In this document: one piece after another, positions 34,140 to 44,730 of the stretch
Position numbering within the stretch: the first letter of the stretch is position 1
Layout: every line of letters starts with the position of its first letter
NCBI GenBank assembly: GCA_001485295.1
Contig: BBOA01000009.1
Location: 47,445 to 111,444, forward strand
Direction of reading: 5' to 3'
DNA from: Type-B symbiont of Plautia stali
Lineage (GTDB): Bacteria; Pseudomonadota; Gammaproteobacteria; Enterobacterales; Enterobacteriaceae
Length of the DNA stretch: 64,000 nucleotides
Program-made: the position numbers and the translations under genes
The notes under the pieces: generated by a model
The model's database searches: none
What the model was told of the DNA's origin: nothing
Seen by the model: only the letters and a program-made list of their open reading frames with translations

Positions 34140-35774
34140 ATGGCGCATTCAACCTTACCGGATTATCAGTGCCACGTTTTGATTATCGGCAGCGGCGCGG
34201 CGGGCTTATCGCTGGCGCTGCGTCTAGCGGCACATCATGATGTGCTCGTGCTAAGCAAAGCGCAGATTAGCGAAGGCTCGACGCTCTATGCGCAGGGCGG
34301 CATCGCCGCTGTGTTCGATGAAACTGACAGTATTGAATCGCATGTAGAAGATACACTTATCGCCGGTGCGGGATTATGCGATCGCGAGGCGGTCTCTTTT
34401 GTCGCCAGAAATGCGCGACACTGTGTGCAGTGGCTGATCGATCGCGGCGTGGCGTTTGATTGCGATCCGCTGGCGGCGGGCGATATGCGCTATCACCTGA
34501 CGCGCGAAGGTGGCCATAGCCACCGGCGCATTCTTCATAGCGCCGACGCCACCGGACGAGCCGTCGAGACTATGCTGGTGAGCCAAGCGTTAAGTCACCC
34601 TCGTATCCGTATTCTTGAGCGCGCCAACGCCGTTGATCTGATCCTTTCAGACAGGCTGGGACTGCCCGGCCCACGCCGCGTCACGGGTGCCTGGATCTGG
34701 AACTGCAACCGCGAGCAGGTGGAAACCTGCAGCGCGCGCGCGGTAGTGCTGGCGACCGGCGGCGCAGCGAAGGTCTACCAGTACACGACCAATCCCGACG
34801 TCGCCTCCGGCGACGGCATCGCCATGGCGTGGCGCGGGGGCTGCCGCGTCGCCAATCTTGAGTTTAATCAGTTCCATCCTACCTCTCTGTTTCACCCAGT
34901 TCACCCAGAAGCGCGCAGCTTTCTACTCACCGAAGCGCTGCGCGGCGAAGGCGCCTGGCTATTGCGGCCCGACGGCACACGTTTTATGCCGGATTTTGAC
35001 GCGCGCGCCGAGCTGGCGCCGCGCGATATCGTCGCGCGCGCCATCGATCATGAGATGAAGCTGCTCGGCGTAGACTGCGTTTACCTTGATATTAGCCACC
35101 AGCCGCCGGAATTCGTACGCGCCCATTTCCCGACCATTTACGAAAAACTGCTGACGTTCGGCCTAGATCTGACGCGGGATCGCATCCCCATTGTGCCGGC
35201 CGCGCACTACACCTGCGGCGGCGTGATGGTAGACGCGCGCGGACGCACTGATGTCGAGGGGCTTTACGCCATCGGCGAAGTGAGCTGCACCGGACTACAC
35301 GGCGCAAACCGCATGGCCTCTAATTCACTACTGGAGTGTCTGGTCTATGGCTGGTCGGCAGCTGAGGATCTGATCCTGACGCTACCGCACAGAGCGGCGT
35401 CCGACGCGCTGCCGGCTTGGGATGAAAGCCGGGTAGACGATGCAGACGAGCGCGTGGTAATCCAGCATAACTGGCACGAGCTGCGGCTGTTTATGTGGGA
35501 TTATGTCGGTATTATGCGGACCACGCGTCGGCTGGAGCGCGCGCTGCATCGCATTAACCTGCTACAGCAGGAGATTGACAACTACTACGCTAATTTTCGC
35601 CTCTCCAGCGATCTGCTGGAGCTGCGCAACTTGACCCAAGTCGCGGAGCTGATGGTGCGCTGCGCGCTGGCGCGCAAAGAGAGTCGCGGGCTACATTTTA
35701 CCCGCGACTATCCCGAGATACTGCCTGACGCGAAGCCGTCGATTCTGGCGCCGGGTTACATAATAAAGAGGTAG
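34140..35774 (+). CDS. nadB: L-aspartate oxidase
   Basis: NadB oxidises aspartate to iminoaspartate with FAD, the first step of NAD synthesis with NadA. The 544-residue protein (E. coli 540) has the FAD dinucleotide motif [16 protein letters not shown], the flavoprotein segment [10 protein letters not shown], the active-site region [28 protein letters not shown], and [19 protein letters not shown] chose the ATG at 34140 ([15 protein letters not shown]) because it aligns with E. coli; 27 upstream codons do not. It ends in TAG and overlaps the 3' end of the trmN6 remnant. It is intact. NadA carries an iron-sulfur cluster, so its supply in this genome matters. Confidence 0.95.
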   Translation: MAHSTLPDYQCHVLIIGSGAAGLSLALRLAAHHDVLVLSKAQISEGSTLYAQGGIAAVFDETDSIESHVEDTLIAGAGLCDREAVSFVARNARHCVQWLIDRGVAFDCDPLAAGDMRYHLTREGGHSHRRILHSADATGRAVETMLVSQALSHPRIRILERANAVDLILSDRLGLPGPRRVTGAWIWNCNREQVETCSARAVVLATGGAAKVYQYTTNPDVASGDGIAMAWRGGCRVANLEFNQFHPTSLFHPVHPEARSFLLTEALRGEGAWLLRPDGTRFMPDFDARAELAPRDIVARAIDHEMKLLGVDCVYLDISHQPPEFVRAHFPTIYEKLLTFGLDLTRDRIPIVPAAHYTCGGVMVDARGRTDVEGLYAIGEVSCTGLHGANRMASNSLLECLVYGWSAAEDLILTLPHRAASDALPAWDESRVDDADERVVIQHNWHELRLFMWDYVGIMRTTRRLERALHRINLLQQEIDNYYANFRLSSDLLELRNLTQVAELMVRCALARKESRGLHFTRDYPEILPDAKPSILAPGYIIKR

Positions 35775-36485
35775 AAGTCGCGCTTCAGGCTGCACCAAGC
35801 TTTAGAATAATGGGTATCTTGGTTGTCGCCATCCGCTCTCCATCAGCGTTTCGCTCGCGCTGAGCGAAACACCTAGCAGCACGCGATGTGGCGGACGGTG
35901 GGCGTACTCCGCCACGTCGATGCGAAAGTGCAGGTGCCAAGCCCTCTCTTTGCGCCAGCGCAATTATTGTCTGCCTTGGTGCTTCCGGTAGCGCCACGCA
36001 AAAGAATCCCTCTTCATCGATTAAACGCGCGGCACAGTACAGCAGACCGGCGTTATCCAGCGTCGTGGTCGAGCGCGTCGCGTTCCGGCGTGGCGCAGGC
36101 AATATCGGGCGGATAGTAAGGCGGATTGCTGACAATCAGCGAATAGCGCCGATCGCAGCTTTCGGCAGAGGCGGTCATATCCTGCTGATAAACATGAATG
36201 CGCGCGGCCTAGGGTGACTGCGCCATATTCTCCTACTCTTGCTGCGCGGCGGCGACATCGAGCTCGACCGCGTCGATGGTCACCACATCGGGCGTGCGCT
36301 GCGTCAGCATCAGTGCGATCAGCCCGCTGCCGCAGCCGATATCGAGCCACCCGTCGCGTAGCGGCGACCGACGCCCATGCACCCAGCAAAATTGCATCGG
36401 TGCCCACTTTCATGGTGCAGCGATAGTGCACCATGAAAAATTGTTTGAAGGTAAAACCGTTTCTTTTTAACAAATGGCCGCACAT
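35756..36485 (-). pseudogene. trmN6: tRNA1(Val) A37 N6-methyltransferase TrmN6, broken
   Basis: TrmN6 (YfiC) methylates A37 of tRNA1-Val. The N-terminal part [20 protein letters not shown] then [13 protein letters not shown] is readable from 36485. A frameshift follows in the SAM-binding motif ([15 protein letters not shown] in another frame). Further pieces are the catalytic SNPPYY-type region near 36130 and [20 protein letters not shown]. The conserved C-terminus ends FYLFIM at 35756, overlapping the end of nadB on the other strand. At least three frameshifts and a TAG near 36210 make it non-functional. Position between nadB and srmB as in E. coli. Confidence 0.88.
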
Positions 36486-36667
36486 GCGGCTTTTCCTGCA
36501 TCATACTCTGCAACCGTTACTTTTTTTCTGCCGTGCGGCACCACTTCAGTGTAACGTGACGACGTCAGGAATACACGTAATGAGCTGGCCGGCGCGGATT
36601 AGCGGATTAACAGATGAAGATTGCGTACGATCCGTCTATAATGAGTGCTCCAAACTGAGGTAGCACC

Positions 36668-37996
36668 ATGACCGTAACCACATTTTCCGAACTCGAACTC
36701 GACGAAAGCCTGCTGGAATCCCTGCAGGATAAAGGCTTCACGCGCCTAACTGCAATTCAAGCTGAGGCTATTCCGCCCGCACTAGAGGGCCGGGACGTTC
36801 TGGGTTCGGCGCCTACCGGAACTGGAAAAACCGCCGCTTATCTACTGCCGGTACTGCAGCGTCTAATCGATTTTCCACGTAAAAAATTGGGTCCGCCGCG
36901 CATTCTGATCCTGACTCCTACGCGCGAACTGGCGATGCAGGTCGCCGATCAGGCGCGCGAACTGGCGAAACACACCCATCTGGACATCGCCACTATTACG
37001 GGGGGCGTTGCTTATATAAACCATGCGGAAGTGTTCAGCGAAAACCAAGATATGGTGGTGGCGACGACGGGGCGTCTGCTTCAGTACATTAAAGAAGAGA
37101 ACTTCGACTGCCGCGCTGTTGAAACGCTGATCCTCGATGAAGCTGACCGTATGCTGGATCTGGGCTTTGCGCAGGATATCGAAACCATCGCAGGCGAAAC
37201 CCGCTGGCGTAAGCAAACCATGCTCTTCTCCGCCACGCTGGAAAGCGACGCGATCAAAGATTTCGCCGAGCGTCTGCTTAACGATCCGGTCGAAGTAGAA
37301 GCCGCTCCAAGCCGTCGCGAACGTAAAAAAATCCAGCAGTGGTACTACCGCGCCGACGATCTGGAGCATAAAACTAAGCTGCTGGTCCACCTGCTGAAGC
37401 AGCAGGACGTCACGCGATCTATCATTTTCGTCCGCAAGCGCGAGCGTCTGCACGAGCTGGTACAGTGGCTACACGATGCGGGCATTCGCTGCTGTTATCT
37501 GGAAGGCGGAATGGTGCAGGCGAAGCGCACCGAGGCGATAAAACGCATTAACGACGGCCGCGTCAATATGCTGGTGGCGACCGATGTCGCCGCGCGCGGT
37601 ATCGATATCGAAGATGTCAGCCATGTTTTCAACTTCGATATGCCGCGCACAGCTGATACCTATCTGCACCGCATCGGCCGCACCGCGCGCGCCGGACGCA
37701 AAGGCACCGCCCTGTCGCTGGTGGAAGCGCACGATCATCTGCTGCTGGGTAAAATCAGCCGCTATCTTAACGAGCCGCTTAAGCCGCGCTTCGTGGATGA
37801 GCTGCGTCCGGTGACGCGCGCGCCGAGCGCCAAAACGACTGGAAAGCCGTCGAAAAAAGCGCTCGTGAAGCGTAAAGAGAGAAAAGAGAGCGAAGCGGAA
37901 AAACCGCGCGTGAAGAAGCGCCATCGCGACAGCAAAAATATTGGCAAACGCCGCAAGCCGATCGCGGCCACGCCAGCTAGCGGCGATGTAGAATAA
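36668..37996 (+). CDS. srmB: DEAD-box RNA helicase SrmB
   Basis: SrmB unwinds RNA during early assembly of the 50S subunit. The 442-residue protein (E. coli 444) has the full helicase motif set: TAIQAEAIP (Q), APTGTGKTAAYLLP (I), PTRELA (Ia), LDEADRMLDLGF (II), FSATLE (III), and VATDVAARGIDIED with HRIGRTARAGR (V, VI). The lysine-rich C-terminal tail (KPRVKKRHRDSKNIGKRRK) is present. The ATG at 36668 aligns with E. coli. A strong terminator follows. It is intact. Confidence 0.96.
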   Translation: MTVTTFSELELDESLLESLQDKGFTRLTAIQAEAIPPALEGRDVLGSAPTGTGKTAAYLLPVLQRLIDFPRKKLGPPRILILTPTRELAMQVADQARELAKHTHLDIATITGGVAYINHAEVFSENQDMVVATTGRLLQYIKEENFDCRAVETLILDEADRMLDLGFAQDIETIAGETRWRKQTMLFSATLESDAIKDFAERLLNDPVEVEAAPSRRERKKIQQWYYRADDLEHKTKLLVHLLKQQDVTRSIIFVRKRERLHELVQWLHDAGIRCCYLEGGMVQAKRTEAIKRINDGRVNMLVATDVAARGIDIEDVSHVFNFDMPRTADTYLHRIGRTARAGRKGTALSLVEAHDHLLLGKISRYLNEPLKPRFVDELRPVTRAPSAKTTGKPSKKALVKRKERKESEAEKPRVKKRHRDSKNIGKRRKPIAATPASGDVE

Positions 37997-38010
37997 TTCA
38001 GCACCGCTAT

Positions 38011-38043
38011 AAAAAAGTCGCCTCAATTGAGGCGACTTTTTTA
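38011..38043. terminator. Bidirectional terminator after srmB
   Basis: AAAAAAGTCGCCTC, loop AATT, GAGGCGACTTTTTT form a perfect long stem with T-runs on both strands. It ends srmB and, from the other side, the grcA remnant. Confidence 0.95.
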
Positions 38044-38209
38044 TTTTGTTTGGCAAAAACCGTTATTCCCTGCAGGAGCGGGCTAACGATAAAAGTATGC
38101 CTTTCTAAGAAAACGTTTACGCGAAAAACGTAAAATACCTAGCCTTATCTGTTATATAAATTTAACAGACGGGCAGGTGTTTTTTCTACATCCGCTTAAC
38201 ATTCTTTTA

Positions 38210-38432
38210 TTACAGTCTTTCCGTAAAGGTCCGCGTGATGACGTCGCGCTGCCTGTTCCGGCATCAGCGCATTAAAGCACACCGCATATAACCGGCACTA
38301 CCTGATCTTACTAGTAGCCCGCTTTTGCGCACAGGCAGCGCGCTTTCGCTTTTTCGTCGTCAATCAGCCAGAGCCAGAAAGAGTTCTTAAATCGGGATTA
38401 TTGGTTTGGGTAATTTGAATACCAGTAATCAT
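38210..38432 (-). pseudogene. grcA: Autonomous glycyl radical cofactor GrcA, remnant
   Basis: GrcA (YfiD) repairs oxygen-damaged pyruvate formate-lyase by supplying a new glycyl-radical domain. The start MITGIQITQTNNPDL is intact. A frameshift then leads to NSFWLWLIDDEKAKARC and AKAGY, followed by adjacent TAG and TAA codons, and the whole middle is deleted. The conserved end QRDVITRTFTERL is readable up to the TAA at 38210. The glycyl-radical motif (RVSGYAVRF in E. coli) is missing. About 223 bp remain of 384. The FNR-like site upstream is kept. Confidence 0.85.
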
Positions 38433-38524
38433 AATCAGTTCTCCAGAACGTGGCGCTATCCTGTTCAACGCGGTGAGTAAATCAAATTATCGCCCTGATA
38501 TAACACTTGCCTTACGCGAGAGTT

Positions 38525-38538
38525 TTGACTTCAGTCAA
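38525..38538. promoter_or_regulatory. FNR-like box upstream of grcA
   Basis: TTGACTTCAGTCAA matches the FNR palindrome TTGAT-N4-ATCAA with one symmetric change per half. It lies 93 bp upstream of the grcA ATG, in the region shared with ung. The E. coli grcA promoter carries two FNR sites. It controls nothing functional on the grcA side. Confidence 0.5.
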
Positions 38539-38677
38539 TTTTCGCAGCCACGCTTTTCACTGCTAATTTCAATCAATTTATTTAGATAAGCTTTCCATTA
38601 AAAAATTTTTAAAATATCAAACAACTTGATGCAGCGAACCATTAAGATAACAGCATCGATCTATAAGGGAGTAGACC

Positions 38678-39361
38678 ATGACGAATAAACTAACCTGGCA
38701 CGACGTGCTGGCCGAAGAGAAAGAGAAGCACTACTTTACCGAAACGCTGAAACTGGTGGCGAACGAGCGCACGGCGGGCGTAACGGTTTATCCGCCACAG
38801 AAGGATGTTTTCAACGTCTTTCGCCTTACCGAGCTGGGCGACGTCAAGGTGGTTATTCTGGGTCAGGATCCCTATCACGGTCCGAACCAGGCGCACGGCC
38901 TGGCCTTCTCCGTTTTACCCGGCGTGCCAGTACCGCCCTCGCTGCAAAATATGTATAAAGAGCTGGAGCAGGAATATCCCGACTTCAAGCGTCCGCCGCA
39001 CGGTTTTCTGGAAAGCTGGGCGAAACAGGGCGTGATGCTGCTGAATACAGTGCTGACCGTCGAAGCGGGCAAGGCGCACTCTCATGCGCGCTTCAGCTGG
39101 GAGACCTTTACCGATAATGTGATCGCCGCGATCAATCAGCATCGCGAAGGAGTGGTGTTTTTGCTTTGGGGATCGCACGCGCAGAAGAAAGGCAGCATTA
39201 TCGACCGGCAGCGTCATCATGTACTGCAGGCGCCCCACCCATCGCCGCTTTCCGCACACCGCGGCTTCTTTGGCTGCGGCCATTTCGCCGAGGCGAACGC
39301 GCTGCTAACGCAGGCGGGCGAGCAGCCTATCAACTGGATGCCGCAGCTTCCCGCCAGCTAA
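38678..39361 (+). CDS. ung: Uracil-DNA glycosylase
   Basis: Ung removes uracil arising in DNA from cytosine deamination or dUTP. The 227-residue protein (E. coli 229) has the catalytic D64 in [16 protein letters not shown], the FSV stacking motif [24 protein letters not shown], and the minor-groove loop [19 protein letters not shown] site precedes the ATG at 38678. It is intact. Ung does not act on thymine formed from 5-methylcytosine, which is relevant to the CCWGG depletion described below. Confidence 0.96.
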   Translation: MTNKLTWHDVLAEEKEKHYFTETLKLVANERTAGVTVYPPQKDVFNVFRLTELGDVKVVILGQDPYHGPNQAHGLAFSVLPGVPVPPSLQNMYKELEQEYPDFKRPPHGFLESWAKQGVMLLNTVLTVEAGKAHSHARFSWETFTDNVIAAINQHREGVVFLLWGSHAQKKGSIIDRQRHHVLQAPHPSPLSAHRGFFGCGHFAEANALLTQAGEQPINWMPQLPAS

Positions 39362-39367
39362 GCGGCA

Positions 39368-39398
39368 AATAAAAACGGCCGTGTCACTGCACGGCTGT
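39368..39398 (-). terminator. Terminator of grpE (convergent with ung)
   Basis: On the minus strand ACAGCCGTG, a six-base loop and CACGGCCGT form a 9-bp stem with one G-U pair, followed by TTTTATTT about 18 bp after the grpE stop. Confidence 0.75.
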
Positions 39399-39415
39399 CT
39401 GACTTTCGCTGCTGG

Positions 39416-40000
39416 TTAGCCTTTGGCTTTCGCGACCGCCACCATCGCCGGACGCAGCAGGCGACCGTTCAGGGTATAGCCGCGCTGCATCACCATCATA
39501 ACATGGTTAGGCGCTACCTCGTCCGACTCCATCATCGACATCGCCTGATGGACCTCCGGGTTAAACGGCACGTTAGTGTCGCCGACCACTTCCACACCGA
39601 ACTTTCGCACCGCGCCCAACAGCGATTTCAGGGTCAGCTCGATCCCTTCAATCATTGAGGCCAGCTTAGGGTTCTCTTTGTCCGCCACTTCCAGCGCGCG
39701 CTCAAGGCTGTCGATCACCGGCAGCAGCTCGTTAGCGAATTTTTCCAGCGTAAACTTGTGCGCTTTCTCGACGTCAATTTCGGTACGGCGACGGATGTTT
39801 TCGATTTCCGCCTGCGCGCGCAGCTGAGCGTCGCGTACACCGGATTGAGACTGCGCCAGTTCAGCTTCCAGCTGAGCAATACGCTCATCACGCGGATCCA
39901 CCTCTATTATTGCCGTCTCCGCTTCCTGGGGCTGTTGCTGATCCTGTTGAATTTCGTCTGAGACTTGCTCGTTTGGGCTGTTCTGTTCTTTACTACTCAT
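39416..40000 (-). CDS. grpE: Nucleotide exchange factor GrpE
   Basis: GrpE releases ADP from DnaK. The 194-residue protein has a disordered Gln/Glu-rich N-terminus, a long dimerising coiled coil ([20 protein letters not shown] to [20 protein letters not shown]), a four-helix bundle and the C-terminal beta domain with [15 protein letters not shown] and [21 protein letters not shown] chose the ATG at 40000 ([12 protein letters not shown]) because it aligns with E. coli and has GGAGAAA upstream; 29 upstream codons are not conserved. A textbook sigma-32 promoter lies 47 bp upstream. It is divergent from nadK. It is intact. Confidence 0.96.
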   Translation of the reverse strand: MSSKEQNSPNEQVSDEIQQDQQQPQEAETAIIEVDPRDERIAQLEAELAQSQSGVRDAQLRAQAEIENIRRRTEIDVEKAHKFTLEKFANELLPVIDSLERALEVADKENPKLASMIEGIELTLKSLLGAVRKFGVEVVGDTNVPFNPEVHQAMSMMESDEVAPNHVMMVMQRGYTLNGRLLRPAMVAVAKAKG

Positions 40001-40046
40001 GAATTTCTCCGCGTTTTGCACATTCATCCATCTCGCCAGTCCGCTT

Positions 40047-40075
40047 ATTATGGGGATCGGTTTGACGGTTTCAAG
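40047..40075 (-). promoter_or_regulatory. Sigma-32 heat-shock promoter of grpE
   Basis: On the minus strand CTTGAAA, a 13-bp spacer and CCCCATAAT fit the sigma-32 consensus (CTTGAAA, 11-16 bp, CCCCATNT) almost perfectly. Heat-shock control of grpE is therefore probably kept. Confidence 0.88.
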
Positions 40076-40127
40076 GGAACCCATCACATTGCCTTACCGT
40101 TTTGGCTTATGAGGAAAGACCTACTAA

Positions 40128-41006
40128 ATGAACAAATACTTTAACTGCATTGGTATTGTAGGCCATCCGCGTCACCAGACCGCTCTTACGACGCATGAGA
40201 TGCTGTGGCGCTGGCTGATATCCAAAGGTTATCAAGTGATTATTGAGCAGCAGATCGCGCAGGAACTCAATCTACAGAATGCGCAGACCGGCACGCTGGC
40301 GGAGATTGGACAACAGGCGAACCTCACCGTCGTGGTCGGCGGCGACGGCAATATGCTGGACGCGGCGCGCGTGCTGGCGCGCTACGACATCAAAGTCATC
40401 GGCATTAACCGCGGTAACCTCGGCTTTCTTACCGATCTCGATCCCGACAACGCGCAGCAGCAGCTGGATGAGGTGCTGCAGGGAAACTATTTCGTTGAAA
40501 GCCGTTTTCTGCTGGAGGCGCGCGTCTGCAAAGATGAATGCTTGCCGCGTCTCGGCCTAGCGATTAACGAAGTGGTGCTGCATCCCGGCAAAGTCGCGCA
40601 CATGATCGAATTTGAAGTCTATATCGATGAAGTGTTTGCCTTTTCGCAGCGATCCGACGGCCTGATTATATCTACTCCGACCGGCTCGACTGCCTACTCG
40701 CTCTCGGCGGGCGGACCGATTCTCACCCCTTCGCTCGACGCCATCGTGCTGGTGCCGATGTTCCCGCACACCCTGTCGGCGCGTCCGCTGGTGATCAACA
40801 GCAGCAGCACCATCCGACTACGCTTTTCCTCGCGCTGCAGCGATCTAGAGATTAGCTGCGACAGCCAAATCGCCCTGCCGATTCAGGAAGGGGAAGATGT
40901 GCTGCTCCGCCGCAGCCAGAACCACCTGAACTTAATCCATCCGAAAAACTACAGCTATTTCAATACGCTGAGTTCAAAGCTAGGATGGTCGAAAAAATTA
41001 TTTTAA
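40128..41006 (+). CDS. nadK: NAD kinase
   Basis: NadK phosphorylates NAD to NADP. The protein has 292 residues, as in E. coli, with the phosphate-binding motif [20 protein letters not shown], the [20 protein letters not shown] segment, the conserved [20 protein letters not shown], and the glycine/serine motif [18 protein letters not shown]. The ATG at 40128 follows GAGGAAAG. It lies between grpE (divergent) and recN (same strand). It is intact. Confidence 0.97.
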   Translation: MNKYFNCIGIVGHPRHQTALTTHEMLWRWLISKGYQVIIEQQIAQELNLQNAQTGTLAEIGQQANLTVVVGGDGNMLDAARVLARYDIKVIGINRGNLGFLTDLDPDNAQQQLDEVLQGNYFVESRFLLEARVCKDECLPRLGLAINEVVLHPGKVAHMIEFEVYIDEVFAFSQRSDGLIISTPTGSTAYSLSAGGPILTPSLDAIVLVPMFPHTLSARPLVINSSSTIRLRFSSRCSDLEISCDSQIALPIQEGEDVLLRRSQNHLNLIHPKNYSYFNTLSSKLGWSKKLF

Positions 41007-41025
41007 TTTAAGCGACCTCTTTCTT

Positions 41026-41045
41026 TACTGGATAAAAAACCAGTT
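41026..41045. promoter_or_regulatory. LexA box of recN
   Basis: TACTGGATAAAAAACCAGTT fits the LexA palindrome TACTG-N10-CAGTA with one change and lies 47 bp before the recN ATG. E. coli recN has two such boxes. The second position here (41048-41067, starting TACTGTACG) has lost its right half. Confidence 0.75.
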
Positions 41046-41091
41046 TATACTGTACGAAAGATCATATGTGTTTTTCCATACAGGTGATTCT

Positions 41092-42750
41092 ATGCTAGCA
41101 CAGCTGACCATCAATAATTTCGCTGTCGTTCGTGAGCTTGATATTGATTTCCAACGCGGTATGACGGCGATTACCGGTGAAACCGGCGCTGGTAAGTCTA
41201 TTGCCATCGATGCGCTCGGTCTGTGCCTCGGCGGTCGCGCCGAAGCGGACATGGTGCGACAGGGCGCGGCTCGCGCTGACCTCTGCGCCCGCTTTAATCT
41301 CAAATCCTCTCCTTCCGCGCAGCGCTGGCTGGAGAAGAATCAGCTTGATGACGGCAATGAATGCCTGCTGCGCCGCGTTATCAGTGCGGACGGCCGCTCT
41401 CGCGGCTTTATCAACGGCACCGCGGTACCACTGTCGCAGTTGCGCGATCTGGGGCGGCTGCTGATTCAGATCCACGGCCAGCACGCTCACCAGCTGCTGT
41501 TGAAAGCCGATCATCAGAAACACCTGCTTGACGCCTACGCCGGACATGACTATCTGCTGCTGCAGATGTGCAGCGATTATCACGCCTGGCATCAAAGCTG
41601 CCGCAATCTGGCGCAGTCTCAGCAGCTGTCGCAGGAGCGCGAAGCGCGCCGCGAGCTGCTGCAGTACCAGCTCAAAGAACTCAACGACTTAGCGCCGCAG
41701 GCGAACGAATACGAGCAGATTGACGAAGAGCACAAGCGCCTCGCCAGCAGCGGTCAGCTTCTCTCCACCAGCCAGCAGGCGCTGCAGCTGCTCGCCGACG
41801 ACGACAGCAACCTTAACAGTCTGCTCTACACCGCGCGTCAGATAGTGACGGAAGTGGTTACGCTGGACGACAAGCTGAGCGGCGTGTTGAATATGCTGGA
41901 AGAAGCGGCGATTCAACTTAGCGAAGCGAGCGACGAGCTGCGTCACTACGTTGACCGCCTTGATCTCGATCCCAACTGCCTCTACGAGCTAGAGCAGCGC
42001 ATTTCCCGCTATATCGCGCTGGCGCGTAAGCATCACGTTGCGCCGGAAGGCCTAGCGGAACTACATCAGCAACTGCTGGCGGAAGTAGAGCTGCTTTCGC
42101 AGCAGGAGAGCGATCAGGAGATCCTGCAGGAGTTAGTAAGCGAACACTATCAGGCAGCGCTACGTAGTGCTGAGCGTTTGCACCAGCAGCGTCAGCTGTA
42201 TGGCGCCGAACTTGAGCAGCTGATTACCCAGAGTATGCACCAGCTCTCTATGCCGCACGGTCACTTCACCATCGCGCTGGCTTTCAACCCCGATCATCTG
42301 ACGGCAGACGGCGCGACGCGTATCGACTTCCAGGTCACCACCAACCCAAACCAGCCTCTGCAGCCACTGGGTAAAGTGGCCTCCGGCGGCGAGCTGTCGC
42401 GTATTGCGCTGGCGATCCGGGTGATTACCGCGAAGAAGATGAAGACTCCGGCGATGATCTTCGACGAAGTGGACGTCGGCACCAGCGGCCCGACCGCCGC
42501 CGTGGTCGGGCGCTTGCTGCGCCAGCTGGGCGAATCGACTCAGGTGATGTGCGTTACCCACCTGCCGCAGGTGGCGGGTTGTGGTCATCAGCACTTCTTC
42601 GTCAACAAAGAGACTGACGGCGCCATGACCGAAACCCATATACAGGCGCTAGACAAGCGCGCGCGTCTGCAGGAGCTGGCGCGTCTGCTCGGCGGCAGCG
42701 AAGTGACGCGCAACACGCTGGCTAACGCGAAAGAACTTTTAGCGGCGTAA
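41092..42750 (+). CDS. recN: DNA repair ATPase RecN
   Basis: RecN is an SMC-like protein that holds broken DNA ends together in recombination repair. The 552-residue protein (E. coli 553) has Walker A at residues 29-36 (GETGAGKS), long coiled-coil arms in the middle, the ABC signature [16 protein letters not shown], Walker [13 protein letters not shown] and the H-loop [15 protein letters not shown] chose the ATG at 41092 ([20 protein letters not shown]), matching E. coli; 8 upstream codons are not conserved. LexA control is likely retained. It is intact. Confidence 0.96.
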   Translation: MLAQLTINNFAVVRELDIDFQRGMTAITGETGAGKSIAIDALGLCLGGRAEADMVRQGAARADLCARFNLKSSPSAQRWLEKNQLDDGNECLLRRVISADGRSRGFINGTAVPLSQLRDLGRLLIQIHGQHAHQLLLKADHQKHLLDAYAGHDYLLLQMCSDYHAWHQSCRNLAQSQQLSQEREARRELLQYQLKELNDLAPQANEYEQIDEEHKRLASSGQLLSTSQQALQLLADDDSNLNSLLYTARQIVTEVVTLDDKLSGVLNMLEEAAIQLSEASDELRHYVDRLDLDPNCLYELEQRISRYIALARKHHVAPEGLAELHQQLLAEVELLSQQESDQEILQELVSEHYQAALRSAERLHQQRQLYGAELEQLITQSMHQLSMPHGHFTIALAFNPDHLTADGATRIDFQVTTNPNQPLQPLGKVASGGELSRIALAIRVITAKKMKTPAMIFDEVDVGTSGPTAAVVGRLLRQLGESTQVMCVTHLPQVAGCGHQHFFVNKETDGAMTETHIQALDKRARLQELARLLGGSEVTRNTLANAKELLAA

Positions 42751-42920
42751 GCGTCGTACTTTCTTCCTCCGTCGATGTAGAGGTTTCCAATGCGAAAATT
42801 TATTATCATTGGTAACTTATGTCGCTTGAATAATAAAGCCTGCCGCAGGCAGAGCTCAGAATTCGATGGCAAAAAAATAGCCTGAGAAAAGGCGTTTGGC
42901 CCAAGAAAAGGAACGTAGAC

Positions 42921-43268
42921 ATGCGCTGTAAAACGCTGACTGCCGCGGCAATGGTAATGTTGATGATGACCGTCGGATGCTCCACTCTTGAGCGCGTGGT
43001 TTACCGCCCAGATATTAACCAAGGCAACTATCTGGTTGCTAATAATGTAGCGAAAATCCACAACGGCATGACGCAGCATCAGGTCGCCTATACGCTCGGT
43101 ACGCCGATGATGCGCGACCCGTTTGACAGCAACGTTTGGTATTACGTTTTCCGTCAGGAGCCGGGCCATGAAGCCGTAAAGCAGCAGATGCTGACGCTCA
43201 CCTTCGACAGTAACGGCGTACTGACCAATATCGATAATAAATCCAATCTGATTACGTCGCGCGACTGA
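42921..43268 (+). CDS. bamE: Outer membrane assembly lipoprotein BamE
   Basis: BamE (SmpA) is a small lipoprotein of the BAM complex that inserts beta-barrel proteins into the outer membrane. The 115-residue precursor has a lipoprotein signal ending TVGC (acylated C20), followed by [18 protein letters not shown], the SmpA/OmlA-fold motif [20 protein letters not shown] and [13 protein letters not shown]. The ATG at 42921 follows an AGGAA site. It is intact. A strong terminator separates it from convergent rnfH. Confidence 0.95.
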   Translation: MRCKTLTAAAMVMLMMTVGCSTLERVVYRPDINQGNYLVANNVAKIHNGMTQHQVAYTLGTPMMRDPFDSNVWYYVFRQEPGHEAVKQQMLTLTFDSNGVLTNIDNKSNLITSRD

Positions 43269-43282
43269 TCGAACGCGCAACA

Positions 43283-43307
43283 AAAAAGGCGCCGCTGGCG
43301 CCTTTTG
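43283..43307. terminator. Bidirectional terminator between bamE and rnfH
   Basis: AAAAAGGCGCC, loop GCT, GGCGCCTTTTG form a strong GC stem flanked by A and T runs, suitable for both convergent genes. Confidence 0.9.
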
Positions 43308-43322
43308 CTTTTCTGACAATCG

Positions 43323-43616
43323 CTACTTTTTCATGCTGGCCGAGCGCTCCGCACGCTGGCGCCGCAGCTCTTTGGGATCGGCAATCAGTGGACGATAGAT
43401 CTCTACCCGATCGCCTTCCTGTAGCGTATCGCCCAGCTTCACCGGTCGACTAAACACGCCAACCTTATTGCGGCTGAGATCGATATCGCGACGCAGCTCA
43501 AGCAGGCCTGATGCGACGATCGCCTGCTCGATAGTGCTTCCCTCTTCCAGCGTGACCGTGCGCTGATACTGGTTTTCCGGCAGCGCGTAAACCACCTCAA
43601 CGGAAATATCAGGCAC
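43323..43616 (-). CDS. rnfH: RnfH family ubiquitin-like protein
   Basis: RnfH (YfjF) is a small beta-grasp protein of uncertain role that accompanies RatA. I chose the GTG at 43616, giving [20 protein letters not shown]; it overlaps the ratA stop by 8 bp, as in E. coli. The 97-residue protein continues [38 protein letters not shown] and [19 protein letters not shown]. Upstream in-frame codons lie inside ratA. It ends in TAG. It is intact. Confidence 0.92.
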   Translation of the reverse strand: MPDISVEVVYALPENQYQRTVTLEEGSTIEQAIVASGLLELRRDIDLSRNKVGVFSRPVKLGDTLQEGDRVEIYRPLIADPKELRRQRAERSASMKK

Positions 43617-44043
43617 TGTAAACCTCTTTGGCGCGTTGGGTAAAAGCCTGCACCATGCTGCTGGCCAGCTCTTTAAAGACGCGGCCGAACGCCATTTCCA
43701 CCAGCATATTGGTGAACTCAAAATCGAGGCTCAGTTCAACCTTGCAGGCATCATCGCCCAGCGAGATAAACTGCCATCCGCCTGTGAGCTTGTGGAACGG
43801 ACCGTCGACCAGTTGCATATGGATACGCTGATTGTCGGTAAGCGTGTTGCGCGTAGTGAAAGTCTTACTGATGCCCGCTCTTGAGACGTCTACGGAGGCC
43901 GTCATCTGATTTTCAGACGATTCCAGAACGCGACTGCCGGTACAGCCCGGCAAAAACTGTGGATAGGCATCCACGTCGTTGACCAGTTGGTACATTTGCT
44001 CAGCGCTGAAAGGCACCAGCACCGAACGACTAATCTGAGACAT
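43609..44043 (-). CDS. ratA: Ribosome-association toxin RatA (START/polyketide-cyclase fold)
   Basis: RatA (144 residues; E. coli 145) belongs to the START-like family. In E. coli it binds 50S subunits and blocks subunit joining, and it is the bacterial relative of mitochondrial Coq10, so a role in ubiquinone delivery is possible. Visible family motifs are [45 protein letters not shown] and [20 protein letters not shown]. The ATG at 44043 aligns with E. coli. It is divergent from smpB and coupled to rnfH. It is intact. Confidence 0.94.
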   Translation of the reverse strand: MSQISRSVLVPFSAEQMYQLVNDVDAYPQFLPGCTGSRVLESSENQMTASVDVSRAGISKTFTTRNTLTDNQRIHMQLVDGPFHKLTGGWQFISLGDDACKVELSLDFEFTNMLVEMAFGRVFKELASSMVQAFTQRAKEVYSA

Positions 44044-44203
44044 AATGGTTCCTGTTCATCGCAAAACCGCTGAATTGTAGCATTTCCAGCGATCAAACAA
44101 AAATTCCCCGCATTGAGAGGTGCGCTAGAATATCCCGTTTCCCGGTGCCCCGATGGACAAGGGGGTGCGATGGCCGCCTAAGTGATGTAAAATGCACCGC
44201 ACT

Positions 44204-44686
44204 ATGAAAAAGAAAAAAGTACATAAACCCGGTTCTGCCACTATTGCCCTTAACAAACGCGCCCGTCATGAATACTTCATTGAAGAAGAGTTCGAAGCGG
44301 GATTGTCGCTACAAGGATGGGAAGTCAAATCGCTCCGCGCAGGTAAAATCAACATCAGCGACAGCTATATTCTGCTGCGCGATAGAGAAGCTTATCTGTT
44401 CGGCTCTACCTTTCAGCCGCTGGCGGTCGCTTCGACGCACGTGGTTTGCGATCCGACGCGCAACCGTAAGCTGCTGCTCAACCAGCGCGAACTCGACTCG
44501 CTCTATGGTCGCGTCAACCGCGAAGGCTACACCGTCGTCGCGCTGTCGCTTTACTGGAAAAACGCCTGGTGCAAGCTGAAGATTGGCGTGGCGCGCGGTA
44601 AGAAAGAGCATGACAAGCGCGACGACATCAAGGAGCGCGAGTGGAAGCTCGACAAAGCACGCATTATGAAAAATCGCAACCGCTAA
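44204..44686 (+). CDS. smpB: SsrA-binding protein SmpB
   Basis: SmpB carries tmRNA to stalled ribosomes for trans-translation. The protein has 160 residues, as in E. coli. It shows the OB-fold segments [40 protein letters not shown] and [20 protein letters not shown], and the basic C-terminal tail ([19 protein letters not shown] and following) that occupies the mRNA channel. I chose the ATG at 44204, matching MTKKKAHK of E. coli; an ATG 4 codons upstream is possible. ssrA follows 44 bp downstream. It is intact. Confidence 0.96.
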   Translation: MKKKKVHKPGSATIALNKRARHEYFIEEEFEAGLSLQGWEVKSLRAGKINISDSYILLRDREAYLFGSTFQPLAVASTHVVCDPTRNRKLLLNQRELDSLYGRVNREGYTVVALSLYWKNAWCKLKIGVARGKKEHDKRDDIKEREWKLDKARIMKNRNR

Positions 44687-44730
44687 TCGCTGGATAGTTT
44701 TAAAGTTTTTTGCTAGAGTAATTAGTTAAT

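Noticed and set aside
41048..41067. Second LexA box before recN
   Set aside because: The left half TACTG is present but the right half is CATAT rather than CAGTA, so it is probably a decayed site and is not listed as functional.
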